From assembly GCA_026120035.1 (NCBI GenBank), contig JALRME010000019.1, positions 670,336-734,335 of the forward strand: a stretch of 64,000 nucleotides of DNA, written 5' to 3'. Origin of the DNA: Coleophoma eucalyptorum. Lineage: Eukaryota > Ascomycota > Leotiomycetes > Helotiales > Dermateaceae. Positions 11,614 through 22,624 of this stretch are shown here, piece after piece; the stretch's first letter is position 1, and each line of letters opens with the position of its first letter. The notes below the pieces were generated by a model. The model did not search any database and was not told where the DNA came from. It saw nothing but the letters and a program-made list of their open reading frames with translations. Made by a program: the position numbers and the translations under genes.

Positions 11614-13127
11614 ATTGACTAATCTTGAGTTTGATATCCTCAGGTGATTTTGTCGATGAACTGATATATGCATCAAAAAGAAACCAGTATTTCTCTCCAC
11701 GATAATCCAATACAAACCCCACTGCTCATACTTGAACTCCCGTAACGCATATTGTAACATTTATTTTGTTAATACCACAAAGCACGCTTATCAACCTTTC
11801 GAGCGTCCTCTTCATTCTTACAATTCACAGAGAGCGCACATTAATTGCTAGCATGACAGACAGTTCCAACCCCTCCCTTTTTACTTAACAAAGTAAGCGC
11901 CCCTCAAGACTCTGAACAAGTAAGAGTTTTAAGAGACGGTTAGAAATCTTTTGAGTTCTTATCGCGATAAAGAAAGCTGATGAGTTTGAGTTTTGAAGAA
12001 AGGTGCAAGGTGAAAGGTGGAAAGTAGTAATTGGCTGCTGAAATATCGACTCAAGGGAGAGGTGACTTGGTGGAATGCACTGAACACTGATCTTACTTTC
12101 TGCCAAGAACCTGCAAATAAAACTGTATTTTCCTGGCAATGACATAAACCTTATATGTATATATATATATGTGTGACTCTTTCTTTCTATCTTGCCCATG
12201 CAAGGCTGGTAGTGCCTTTATAGTTGTGCCGATCTCGTCCCTTTTGCTGCAGCAGGTGCAAAATGGTCTTCAAACACAAATCTGTTTAAGTTCGCATGCG
12301 CATCTCCCCTATAATTACTGCATTAGTCTATATTATCCCCAACAGCTTCGGTAACCAGCACTCTGGATGAGATGCTTACAATTATGAGGTACTAATAGTA
12401 TACATTTTTCAAGAACTCTGACTTGTTATACACCCTCTAAACTCCAAGCTATGCGTCCGTAGTTCACCTCCCATTATCATGCCTTTCGTGCTATCATGTC
12501 TCGTAACAGTTCAAATCCCTACGTATTGGTCGCCTCTTTCCAGCCCAGTACTCCTGTTATCTTCACAAAGCGAGCATTGCTTTCGCTGAAGATCTAGGTA
12601 TAACCCGCCTATGCATTTAGCATACTTCCATATTCTGGCACCCAAGGCCGATACTTCGAACTAAAGTCGGGCAGTGTCTGAAACACCATTGGAATTTCCT
12701 TCCTCCTGCGTCTCTCTCCAAATATGCTATTGAGAACGTGCAAATAGCCACAAATTCGCGCAGTCGCATCTCGACCGATTACCGCATGCTCTCCCCTCTG
12801 ATTACTTAGTGGGCCTGTCGACAGCAACGAGGCGTGGCGACTCTCTTTGTTTGTGGAAGAAAGATATCTTTCTTCGGACGATAAGTGTTCAGGTTGCAGC
12901 CTTCATGTATGGGAGCTCCTGTCTTGTGTCGTTTGATCCCCATTTACTTAGTTCTCAGAAAAACAAAAAATGTCAAGTGTCTTTCAGAGACCAAATACGA
13001 GCCCACATCAATGGCTCTTGGGCTTATATGAGGAATTGGCATCTCCCCTTACTGATGGCTGGATTTTGTGACTATTCCAGACATCATAGATGAGTTTCTT
13101 GCGCTCATGTGGAGGTAGCACCAACTT

Positions 13128-14462
13128 TCATGGTCCCATGTCGCGCAAATAAGCAGGAACCATAATGCTCGCTTCTGAAAGAGTACGAGTGTGATCAACA
13201 GAGAGATGCAGCACGGCACTTCTCCTCTGCGCTTTAACGCAAGTAGCCGTCCAATCCCTCATATCTTCCTCGAGCTCTAGCTGTGAGCGGACCGCGGTAA
13301 ACTGAGGTCGTTGACTCCTGACATCTGGGGGCGCTTTTGAGTTAGCTGTAGCTCCTTGCATCCGAGCTGATGATATTCTGAGGGCTCGGCCGTTGGACGT
13401 TCGCGATGGTGTCCTGACTGTGGATAGAAATCCTGGAATGACTTTGGCAATAATCTTAATTAGAGGCCTGCAAGTTGCCAATGCAGTTGCCGTTATGCCT
13501 AATCCAATTTCAACAACACTGATGATACAGATCGCATAGTAGTCAACTGTAAAGCCTTGTTAGTTTGTAATAAGCCATGCATACATACATAAGTACGCAC
13601 ATGAGTTATCTCCAGGACTAGCAAGGTTATCAATAAAACTGTATCTTGCTATGTTTACGCAACCCGCCCTTAATTCCCGTTAGTCTTTCTGACACCTACA
13701 AGATGTAAATACCATGCTTACGAGAATCCTAAACAGAGAACCACGATTAGAGAAACCTTCGTCCTTTTCTCTAGGTTTATGCTCCAGACAATAGATACCG
13801 GGACGATCACAAAGATGAGATCAGTTATCAGACTTATGGTAGCATTTAAGTATGCCATAATTTCCAGAACGTAGGGAGATATGCATGTGCTACCTATCTG
13901 GTCGTTATCAGTCCAGAATGTCGAGATCGGTATGCATTGAAAGATGACCCCAAAAATGAAGAAGATGCTCGTGGCGGTGTAGAATGTAACAGTGGACAAT
14001 ATGGTCAAGCGGTGTTTGCGTTCGCTAGCCAGACGTAAGAGTAGGATAGCTATGCTCAATTTCAGAGTGACGGTCGTTGCTAAATAGAAGATCTCTTCCA
14101 CGAACCAGAGCTTGATTTATTAGGTCAGTCTAGGAGCCATAGGAAATAATGATAATGATGGTTAGATTACTTACACGATATATTATAATCAGACTCGCGC
14201 GTGGCAGCTCAATAGAATGAACTCCAAAGCCGTGGCTTGCTGAAACTATTATTAAAGTGCAGACCGTTCCAAAGAAGAGGAAACTCATGACTAGAAGCCA
14301 ATCATCTATGGAAAATCTGTGCAGCATCATACATTTCACCCAGCACCGCAAAAGCACAGATAGTAGCGATATTATTAGCATGATGATAGGCGGGATGATG
14401 ACCTCTGAGTATGTAAAGGAACGCTGGTCGGCGTCGCTGTCCGGTGTATAAGAAACATCCAT
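13128..14462 (-). CDS. Fungal rhodopsin-domain integral membrane protein (7 TM)
   Basis: Four exons: 14462-14175, 14110-13722, 13668-13601 and 13546-13128, giving 387 residues. The introns are 64, 53 and 54 bp; the first two have GTAAGN donors, the third GTGCGT, with CTGAC or CTAAC branch sites. The protein has seven hydrophobic segments: IIPPIIMLIISLLSVLLRC near residue 25, then WLLVMSFLFFGTVCTLIIV, IFYLATTVTLKLSIAILLL, a segment with FFIFGVIFQCIPISTFW, LITDLIFVIVPVSIVW, a segment around IVVLCLGFSAGC and YYAICIISVVEIGLG. A polar cytosolic tail of about 120 residues follows. IDDWLL after TM1, the Lys/Leu-rich TM3 and CRPL after TM7 match the fungal rhodopsin superfamily (PTH11-like or SAT-type). 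Such proteins are often orphan receptors or lie in secondary-metabolite clusters; no ligand can be named. Confidence 0.85.
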
Positions 14463-15192
14463 AGCGATAAGGATGAGTTGAACCCTGATCTTGACATTCC
14501 CGAAAGCTCGTCCAAGAAGGAGGAGATGACATGGACAGAATCCATAATATTGTTATATTTGGGGGGTTTAAGTTTGATCCTCACAAGTTCACATAGTCTC
14601 CGTTGACAGGAGAATAACCAGAGCTATCGAGCTGTTAAGGGTTTCGGTAAACTGAGAGGTAGCCGATTGAAGTTTGGTCGATGTTGCTTGCGTCGCTAGT
14701 TTGTATTTAGGAAACGTTTTCATCGATTTTGGAACATCCACAACATTCGAAGCCTATAGCAATATACAGAACCGAGAGTTATATCATCCGGTCATGGTAA
14801 TGACGTGTCGACCCCGCGTTAAGATGATAAGAACACGGAAACCCTCCAATGCTTCACGAACCCATTACGGACGCCAGGATTGTCTACCATTTGGATGCAA
14901 ATTCTCGCCGCCTTTGCACCCAGGCATGCTGAGGTGGATAAGGTTCGGAGCTTTCCGACCTCGAACCGTCTATTTTATATAAGCGTGGACAAATGCGTCT
15001 GTCTTGCTGACATGAACGACCGACGATATAGGTTGATCTAGCCAATAATTTGAGGCTTATATAAGCTGGGTATGTATCTAAACCGTATCTAACAGAGTAA
15101 AGGTTTGTTTTGAAGTTCTACAGAATGACCTGATAAAGAATATCCCTTATCCAGTACCGCAAAAACCAAAACAGAAGATTGAGCGGCGATGG
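14463..15192. other. Intergenic, promoter of rhodopsin-domain gene
   Basis: The 730 bp between the start of the rhodopsin-domain gene and the 3' end of the transcription factor gene, both on the minus strand. No supported gene or RNA is seen. Confidence 0.6.
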
Positions 15193-16578
15193 CTAACACG
15201 ACTCCAAAGCAAGGTGACTACTGAGTCTTACTCCACAGGCGTTTGCGGGAAATTCTAGGAGCATTAGTATTGTCTCTTCGTGCGGATGGTATCGTTCCAG
15301 GTATATGCAGATTGCCTGGCACTCCAGCAGAGCGCGTCTCGTTGTCCACCACGAACCAGTGCATACTTTTGCGTACCAGTAAGCTGTTAGTAGCAGTGCC
15401 CGAGGATCCTTTTGTTGTAACAGGTTGCGAAACTCCAACGACATGTGGCCAATAAATGCATAGAAGCGAGGAAGTAGAATTTGTGTACATTCCAGCTGAA
15501 GTAACGGAGCTAGCACGTGGACGGCACTATGGTAAGGATTATTTTCAGGAGTTGATTTTTCGTCGAGGCCATATAATTTGAAGAATTGACAAGGAATTAA
15601 TTCCATGGCCGACTCTGGTGGTATGGCATGGACGAAATTCTTTTTGAATTCAGCCGCAAGAGCGTGGAAACAACTGTCCGGTCGCAGTGGGTTCGTAAGT
15701 TTCCAAATGGCATTCTTACCTCCGCAGAGCTTCATCCACAACAGGTCTGTAGTCGACGAAGGCTTAAGCGGCCAGGCTTCCTCTGGAGCGTGCGCATCAA
15801 ACATAGCAGTCGAAATTACTCCCAGTAGAGCTGCAGTTGCCCACAATGGATCCCGATCAGATGGCCGAAATTTGTTTGATAACTTTTGATTAAATAAAGT
15901 GGTAGCTCGGAGCCAGTGGTATGCCTCAGCTGCTGATTGCCGTCCAGGATTACTGGACGCATAACGTTCTTGCATAGCTGTGATTGTTTGGACAACATGC
16001 ATCAAATATGGATGCTAAGCGCATGGCTGGTGTTAATGGCCATCACAGACCTGCTTTTGATGGACTTACAAAGCACGCGAGTTTTGTTATCTCACGTTGG
16101 TAGATATAAGATACTCCTGGTGTTGCTATAGTCATAACAGTACTTTCCTGGAATCTCCTGAAACGATCAATACTGGGACCATCAAGCTCATAGAAGACAG
16201 AATCGCTAAAGATGCGCATTCGGACAGGGCGAACAAGAGGTCCACAGTGACCATTGATAAGTTGATTCGCTGAAAAAGTAGCTGATTCTCCCGGGTTCTG
16301 AAGCCTCGTAGTTATATTACCCCCAGCAGAGATCTCCAGGTCTGCAGCCTTAGGGTCATAATTGCAAGATACACCAAAAGACTTGCACTTCCTGCAGTGA
16401 GGCCTGGTCTCGTCACACTATAGAACGGAGGATCAGTGTTGCAGATCGAGAAGCCTTTTTCAAAAGTTCTTACTTTTACTCTACGAAGCTTGCAGTTTCG
16501 ACAGCCCAATCTTGACTTCTTGTGTGCTTTGCGTCTCTGGTTGGACACTCTCGGTATATCTCGCGTAGGCGCTGCCAT
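15193..16578 (-). CDS. Zn(II)2Cys6 transcription factor (DUF3468-like C-terminus)
   Basis: Exons 16578-16474, 16417-16070 and 16014-15193 give 424 residues. The introns are 56 and 55 bp with GTAAG donors. The DNA-binding cluster is split by intron 1 and forms only after splicing: Cys26, Cys29, Cys36, Cys43, Cys46 and Cys53, in the C-x2-C-x6-C-x6-C-x2-C-x6-C arrangement of fungal binuclear clusters, preceded by the basic stretch RRKAHKKSR. The rest is an alpha-helical regulatory region (HPYLMHVVQTITAMQERYA, FEL-rich helices, a C-terminal YLERYHPHEETI) as in Upc2-type or DUF3468 regulators. The target genes are unknown. The nearest gene on either side is minus-strand, so no divergent target is suggested. 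Confidence is high for the class and low for the pathway. Confidence 0.85.
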
Positions 16579-17761
16579 GGCTGTAAGCAGATGAGACAGA
16601 AAAGCTGTGCAACGCCAAGTGGTGCAGGCGCTATCTTTGATCTAGGAAGCAACTTGGGGGGTTGTGTACACAACAGGGCGTTGTGAAGGCAAATTCTCAA
16701 CACTGACCTTCAACTGTCCTCACGCCAGAGGAAACGTCGTCAATTTTTGCGAATGGAGATATCGGCGACTAGCTCCGAATGTGCTCGGAGAACGCGACGC
16801 AAGGCAAGGTATACATAATATAAGGCACCGGCGCTAACCTCCAATCGTATTCAATCAACGCTAACCCAATTTGTGTCTGCGGATGTACGAGGTACCTACA
16901 GCCTTCATGCATTCTCTTCTGTACCTGCGCATCATTCTTTGCTTCCATAAACTGAACATTCATCCACAATATAATCACTAACCGAACAAGCTGCAGTCTT
17001 CTCATAAGAGGGAATGGTCTGTTGTGAGGACGCTGTCCTCCGAAGCAGTATCGTGATTGCATCAGCCACCGGTGGACATGCTGTTGATGCGGCGTAGTAA
17101 TGAAACTCATGTCGCTACTGGATGCAATGTGGGCATATTACTGAAACTCGCAGCATCCAACAGTCTGACTTAAGAGTTGAGGGCGTACAGGTAACTGGGG
17201 ACGTCAAAGAGAACACCTCCAATCCACAGAATTACGGTCCAAGTATGCCTATCTCGATATCTCCTTCAACACAGCAGCCAAGTCAGTACACCTCCGGACC
17301 CCTACGATGGCTAACAGATATCGGACAAAGTGTCACCTATTGAGCTTGTGAATACCTACCCATCTGTCCAATACACAGGAGCAAATTTCAACAATATACC
17401 ACCCGCCTAGATTTATTGACTCCTCGGTCTTAGAGTTGAAAGCTCAAGTATTTTTTAGAAATTGGTCCATGATACCTGCTAAGACGAAGCCATTGTTGAA
17501 CAAGTTTCCGATTTATGCAATGTAATGAGAATATCTAAGCAATAGAAAGAGGAAAGGGATATTCGTGATCAAAGCAGGCAACAATAAGTTACTGAACATA
17601 CATTAGGCAACTGTATTTGGAAATCGTCTAAACCGATATAAAACACAAGCTCTGGCTTCAAATCACCAGCTCTGCCATGAATTTCCAAACGTACATAACC
17701 ACAACAAGCCAATTCTTTGTCATTATAACCTCCAATCTGGTAAACAGTATTAGATGCGAGG
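16579..17761. other. Intergenic, no gene recognised
   Basis: The upstream region of the transcription factor gene and the 3' flank of the small protein gene. A 113-codon minus-strand frame at 16769-17110 has no recognisable domain and is not called. Confidence 0.5.
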
Positions 17762-18136
17762 TCAGTGACGGCTGCGATGCAATCCGCCCTCATCACCGGT
17801 ATCATGAATTGCATTTGGAGCCACACGCTCCACCCTCTCTGGAAGGATTTCTTGCAATTTATGTGGCACCAAACTGGCAGTATCACCGTTAGCTTTGGTC
17901 AGAGCGTGCGAGATTTTGGTGGATTGGTTGACATTGCCGGTTGGATGAACCTATATGACGAAATCAGCATTGGAAATAGAATACTATAAGTTATCTGAGG
18001 AAAAGAAAAGCGGTAAGCGAACATTTTCTGGGAGTTTCTTCTCCAGTCCTACAGGCGTAGCTTCTTGGACCTTGGAGGGTACGTTGGAGTCGTCGACAGC
18101 GTGGGAGATGCCTTGGCCACGCTCGTTTTCCATCAT
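17762..18136 (-). CDS. Small 100-residue internally duplicated protein
   Basis: Exon 1 is 18136-18023 (38 codons), the intron 18022-17951 (72 bp) and exon 2 17950-17762 (62 codons plus stop). The protein is hydrophilic with no signal peptide or membrane segment. It contains two related units. Unit 1 has SHAV...VP.KVQE..P.GLEKKLPE followed by VHPTG; unit 2 has SHAL...VPHKLQEILPERVER..P followed by IHDTG. This unit type is familiar to me from small conserved ascomycete proteins of unknown function. The splice joins LPEN to VHPTG and restores the first unit, which is the main reason to believe it; the donor GTTCGC is weak and the acceptor ATATAG ordinary. The second ATG at 18133 is an equally good start. 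No function is proposed. Confidence 0.65.
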
Positions 18137-19178
18137 GATGATTTTATGTTTGTTTAGACCACGATAAAATGTAATTACTGGACGAAAAAAGATTTATGAT
18201 GTAAAGCCCGAAGGCCTGATTAATTGATAGTGAGTGACTGAGTTGTTGTTGTTGTTGTTGTTGTTGCGAAGGATAGTTCAAGTACAAGAATCTACACCTC
18301 TTTATGCAAACTCCCAAACTTAAGTCAATCTTTTTGATATCACAGACATCCTTAGAACAGAAATTAACATCGCTTGAGGAGTTGTTGCCTGCATTCACCT
18401 CGAGTACTCGTCATAGACAAGAGTACAGCTTACCATCCATCTCGTGCTCACTCCAACTGAGATTTCCTCCAAAGGAACTTTGCCATGCGGCCGTTACCAA
18501 ATCGGAACATTTCAAAGGCACACGCGATCTGTCAATGTGATAGCACCAGCAAAGCCAAATGCGAGCGAATGCGATAGCGTCTTGAAACTTTTTACTCAGA
18601 CCAGTCACGCAAAAGGGAAGAACGTAGTAAGCAGGTTTACGTCCGTAAGATGAGTCCAGTTTCATTTTACAACTAAGAATGAACGAAAAGGTTGAAACAA
18701 TTCAGTTTCTACTATGCAACATAGTCATGACGTCGACAGATCGACAGATCTCCCTCCTCTAGCATTCGATAAGCGATGGAAAGAATTGGATTTAAGCGAG
18801 TGCGACTCATCCGCGATTTGTCCGCTCGGTGTCATATATCAAGTCCGCCCTAAGAGGTGAGTGACATATCTAGAGCCTAACGGCCGTTGTGAAGATATAG
18901 ACGGCATATTTGTCCTGAAACATGATAGAGGCAGTGCTACTCACTAGCACGATACGGACGAATTTACTACTCTCACCGGAAATGTAGTCTGAGTTAGCTG
19001 AATAGTGTCTTGCTAGAACTCTTGATCATTGTCCTACCTATTTCGTTCTTTGGAGAGAGTTGGGTTATAAAGCTCTGAAATCCCACCTAGTTCTTGCAAT
19101 ATAACCAGAAACCTGGAAGCCATTCAGAGTTCACAATCTTACTTCAAGTGGCTCATACATACCTCAACTAAACTCACG
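18137..19178. other. Divergent intergenic region
   Basis: About 1 kb between the small protein gene (-) and the membrane protein gene (+). It contains a GTT microsatellite and no supported gene. Confidence 0.6.
18242..18266. repeat. (GTT)8 microsatellite
   Basis: Eight perfect GTT units (CAA on the other strand) lie in non-coding DNA about 100 bp upstream of the small protein gene start. Confidence 0.9.
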
Positions 19179-20152
19179 ATGGCTCAAATCGGGATTCAAC
19201 GCGAACCGCTTGTCGAATTACCATACTCACTCCACGGTCGATATGTATCCATAGCCATAGCATGGACCGTCATAGCCTTCCCACCAGTTTTCCTTAACCT
19301 AGCACTCTTCTACGGTCTCTGGTACGGAACGACATTGTCTCACACTATCAGTCAGTTCACTTCTATCCTCACATTTTTCTCTTAGAGAAGAAGCAAAAAA
19401 GAACAAAGAGGACAGGACCAAAAGGAAATAACTGACAAAAACTCTTTCCAGTTCTCTCAATCACAGCATCCATCTTTGGCATAACGACCATTCTTTCTGT
19501 CACGCAGCGCATCCGCAAACTCACATCCAAAGCACCCACCTACCGACCGTTAAACTCCCCCCGCTGGGCACTTGATCCCTTCCAATACGGCTACTTCCTC
19601 GGTATCATCGTGGTAACAAGCGAGATAGTCCTCGCACTTGCGCTCCCCGGCTCCCCACTCGTCAGACTGGTTTCCATGCCCCTCTCATCTCTCCTATTTC
19701 AGATGGCCCTGCTCGTCCTCGTTTCCCTTGTCCTCCAATATTATCACGCCACCGTTCCCTTCCGGCTCGGCTCATTCCCCGCCGGTACACCTGCGCGCAC
19801 AGCGTTGTACTACATTATTGAAGACGTCGTAGCCTGTGACGGTGGCGGCGGGATCGACTTCCGCGAGTTTTTCGACGCGCGATGGTGCTGTAGTGTGCGA
19901 TTCCGGGGAATGATCTACAAGCTATCCGTGCTGTGGATGGTGGGATTCTTTGTTCTTGCGGCGGTGATCTCGGCGTTAGTGTTTGTGGTAAGAGATGAGG
20001 TGGTTGCTTATGGTGTTGGATGGGCAGGTCCATTTTTAGGCGCAGGAGGAATGGCGTTCGGTACATGTGTTTATGTTAGGTGGGAGTTGAAGAAGGAGAG
20101 GGAAGATTTTTGGATTGTGGGAGAGGTTGGGAAGCCGGAGGGTACTGTCTAA
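19179..20152 (+). CDS. Polytopic membrane protein of unknown function
   Basis: Exon 1 is 19179-19350, the intron 19351-19451 (101 bp, GTCAGT donor, CTGAC branch, TTTCCAG acceptor) and exon 2 19452-20152, giving 290 residues. There are about six hydrophobic segments: IAIAWTVIAFPPVFLNLALF near residue 25, ILSITASIFGITTIL, YFLGIIVVTSEIVLALAL, FQMALLVLVSLVLQ, LWMVGFFVLAAVISALVFVV and GPFLGAGGMAFGTCVYV. A cytosolic loop carries CDGGGGIDFREFFDARWCCSV between segments 4 and 5. The C-terminus is charged (RWELKKEREDFW). No family is recognised. It stands alone on the plus strand among minus-strand genes. The reading frame and splice signals are good, so it is probably a real gene. Confidence 0.75.
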
Positions 20153-20470
20153 AAGGTTCTGCTCCCAGGCGGATAAAATCGTTCATCTTTGTGATTTGAT
20201 GAGGACCTATGACGGCGTTTGTGGTTGGGTTTTATATTTTCGTACGTAAATAGTCACTCATATCAAACACTGGATTACTAGCAATCTTCCGACTCTTCAA
20301 GCTCTGAGTATGTCTGGAAATCCCAAGTGATTATCAAGATATACAAGGCAACCAACCACTCTTAAGAATAATTTCCGAAGTTGGTCAGCAAGGAGAGAAA
20401 AAATTATTATATTCTGAAGCCGTACACACAACCATCATACCGTAGACCCACCCAAGAATAACTTCAAACA
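20153..20470. other. Convergent 3' intergenic region
   Basis: The 318 bp between two converging genes; AT-rich, probably both 3' untranslated regions. No other feature is seen. Confidence 0.6.
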
Positions 20471-22624
20471 CTAGAAGTCATCTTCAACCTCATCAGGACC
20501 CATAAAGCGACCCTCTTCCTTGCTAACCCTTGCATTGTCCTGCAACTCCCTCATCAATGGCTCAATAATATGCAAACCAGCGGCAGGAGCCAGCTCCTCC
20601 TCGGTAGCTGAGCTCATGTCATGGAGAGCTGGTCTCTTAGTAGTTTCTCGTCGCGAAGGAAGCAGATGATGATTTAGGTCAACGAAACTCCTGCCGATTG
20701 TATTGAGTGTTTGAAGAAGCATAGCATTGTCGCGCTCGATTAGTGACAGGCGGTGATCGAGATCCGCTTCTCTTTCTTCTGCAAGTTTGCTGTGTTGACT
20801 TAGGATGGAGTCGCGTCTGGAGATGCGCGCTCGTGTGGAAACGCTGCCGATGGCCGCAGATCTCGCCGATTGCCTTGCATTGATATCCTCATCTGATGCT
20901 AGCGACGAAGAAGATTGAGGAGGGGTATGGGAAAGTGGAAGATCAGCTCTTCTTCTGTTTGAGCGGGTGCGCGAGACAGGTTTGTATTCGAAACTGGGTT
21001 CGACTGCTGCAACAACCATGACAGGGGTGATTGCATTTGCGTTTCGTTTCTTCGCCATCTCTCGCTTCATTAATGAGCTGGACTGAGTTCGAGTCCGCCC
21101 AGCATTGGAATGTATGTCATTTTCTGGTAGAAGTCGCCTGTTCCTACCGTTCTCTTTGAGTGCTGCAATATCTCGCTGTTTTTTCGCCCTCACCCGCTCC
21201 TGTCGAGATTGACGGCTCGCTTGGATCAGCTGCTTCTCGCGGTTGTCAATTGAAGTAGATGAACGATTTGGTTTTGCCTTCTTCATGTCAATCACAGCCT
21301 GCAATTGTCTCTCGAGTGGTGCCGTTGCTGGTCGTACAATGTACATTCCCACATGGTCTGGGCTGCTCGATTTCGTTCCCATACGCAAATTATTTCCAGT
21401 AAGGCTCTGGAGGTCCACCACACCAGCCGTGTGGAGTGATCCGATAGAGTAGAGACTCTCTTCTCCACCAGACATTGCAGAAACACCTGATATTGTCGGT
21501 TTATGACCACGTAGCCGTTGCACATTGGCTGCAGCAGCAGCATCAGAGAACGGCCTCCTTGTTGAGCCTTTGCTAGAGGTGCGAGGCGGCAGGCTGTATC
21601 GATAGGAGCTGTGCAAACTTGGCACAGTGCTTGTAGGACGAGACTCCTGAGGAGGCAGTGGTAGGCTCTTTTCAGTGTAGATTGGCCCGATGGAGTGACG
21701 AAGTCCTTTGTTTAAGCTGCTTCGTGATGAGAAATCCACAATAGATTCTACCATAGGTCCATTATCTAGAGGTGGCTGTCCCACGAGCATTGAACCTCTC
21801 TTTGGAGGACACGTACATTGAGAGTAAGCATGTTTTTCGAACTCGTATTTCCCGCCTTCAGGGCTTGAATTGGCACCAGTAAAAGTTGGACTGTCAGCGA
21901 TGTTCGGACTTCGTCGTTGTACCGGGCTCGGAAGCTCAGAGCTAAGTACTGGGTTGAGCAGTAAACCATTCATCCCTTCCAATCCATCTCTCCATGAACC
22001 ACGTGGAGACTCAATTCGGCGTGGTTTTGCAGTATAGTCATGCTCAATTGGTATTGAGATCGCAATATGACGATGACCACCACTTGTTTTGGAGGCGACA
22101 GCCGAATCTGGAAGTTGCAATAACCTTGGGCCTCGAAGCTGTTGGCTCTTTCGGCGCCTGAAGATGTTGAACGATGACCTCTTGTGAGCTGAAATTGTTT
22201 CTTGAGACTCCGGGATAGACATGTAATGATCTGGAGGCGGTTCTTTAGTTCTTAAGAAGTCTGCCAATTCTTTCATGCTCTGCTGATTACTCTCTAGCAA
22301 TATTACATCGCGGGTGCTTGTTCGACGAGGAGAGCGTATGCTTGAGCGTGGATGACTTGGCCCGCTAAAAGGCCTCTCTACATCCAAATTTTGTGTGAGA
22401 GATGAAGTTCGCAGATGTGAAGGCGCATCCAGTGGACCCCTCTTTACCTCGCTGAAGTATGACGAAGGAGTTGATGAGTACATAGTAGCCCTTCTGGTAA
22501 GTTCGTCGGCCGGAGTGGAGACGACCACGACTTCACGATCAACATAAACAGCGCCATTCGATTTGTTTGACGGCCGTCTCACAGTAATTAAGCGTGGAGT
22601 TACTGATCTCACAGAAGTATGCAT
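20471..22624 (-). CDS. Ser/Arg-rich protein with C-terminal coiled coil, unknown function
   Basis: A single long frame. I start it at the ATG at 22624-22622 (MHTSVRSVTPRLITVRR), giving 717 residues. The frame extends 21 codons further to an ATG at 22687, but that part overlaps a likely acceptor (TTGTTTGCAG at about 22656), so a leader intron is possible. Most of the protein is low-complexity Ser/Arg/Pro. An island near residue 100-140 (RDVILLESNQQSMKELADF, PPPDHYMSIPES) looks structured. Near residue 480, KKAKPNRSSTSIDNREKQL and RQSRQERVRAKKQRDI form a basic helix, and the C-terminus (EREADLDHRLSLIERDNAM, LLQTLNTIGRSFVDLN) is a predicted coiled coil. No catalytic motif is visible. It may be a cytoskeletal or signalling scaffold, which is a guess only. 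Confidence 0.8.
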   Translation of the reverse strand: MHTSVRSVTPRLITVRRPSNKSNGAVYVDREVVVVSTPADELTRRATMYSSTPSSYFSEVKRGPLDAPSHLRTSSLTQNLDVERPFSGPSHPRSSIRSPRRTSTRDVILLESNQQSMKELADFLRTKEPPPDHYMSIPESQETISAHKRSSFNIFRRRKSQQLRGPRLLQLPDSAVASKTSGGHRHIAISIPIEHDYTAKPRRIESPRGSWRDGLEGMNGLLLNPVLSSELPSPVQRRSPNIADSPTFTGANSSPEGGKYEFEKHAYSQCTCPPKRGSMLVGQPPLDNGPMVESIVDFSSRSSLNKGLRHSIGPIYTEKSLPLPPQESRPTSTVPSLHSSYRYSLPPRTSSKGSTRRPFSDAAAAANVQRLRGHKPTISGVSAMSGGEESLYSIGSLHTAGVVDLQSLTGNNLRMGTKSSSPDHVGMYIVRPATAPLERQLQAVIDMKKAKPNRSSTSIDNREKQLIQASRQSRQERVRAKKQRDIAALKENGRNRRLLPENDIHSNAGRTRTQSSSLMKREMAKKRNANAITPVMVVAAVEPSFEYKPVSRTRSNRRRADLPLSHTPPQSSSSLASDEDINARQSARSAAIGSVSTRARISRRDSILSQHSKLAEEREADLDHRLSLIERDNAMLLQTLNTIGRSFVDLNHHLLPSRRETTKRPALHDMSSATEEELAPAAGLHIIEPLMRELQDNARVSKEEGRFMGPDEVEDDF

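Larger units (their letters stand above)
5749..13127. other. 7.4-kb gene-poor region
   Basis: No gene could be supported on either strand. Open frames are short (at most about 114 codons) and none resembles a known domain. The part next to 5748 is probably promoter and leader of the cyclin gene. It holds a CAGCAC repeat near 7308-7330, a CACGTGATTGG motif at 10180-10190, a C13 run (11253-11265), a G-rich tract (11580-11613) and a TA-alternating stretch near 12150-12170. The length is unusual against the 0.3-1.7 kb spacing seen between 24 and 45 kb. Confidence 0.55.

Noticed and set aside
12500..12530. tRNA T-loop-like GTTCAAATCCC
   Set aside because: No acceptor stem, D-arm or anticodon arm could be placed around it.
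13128..18136. Possible secondary-metabolite cluster (rhodopsin-domain protein, Zn2Cys6 factor)
   Set aside because: No backbone enzyme (PKS, NRPS, terpene synthase) or cluster of tailoring enzymes is present near them.
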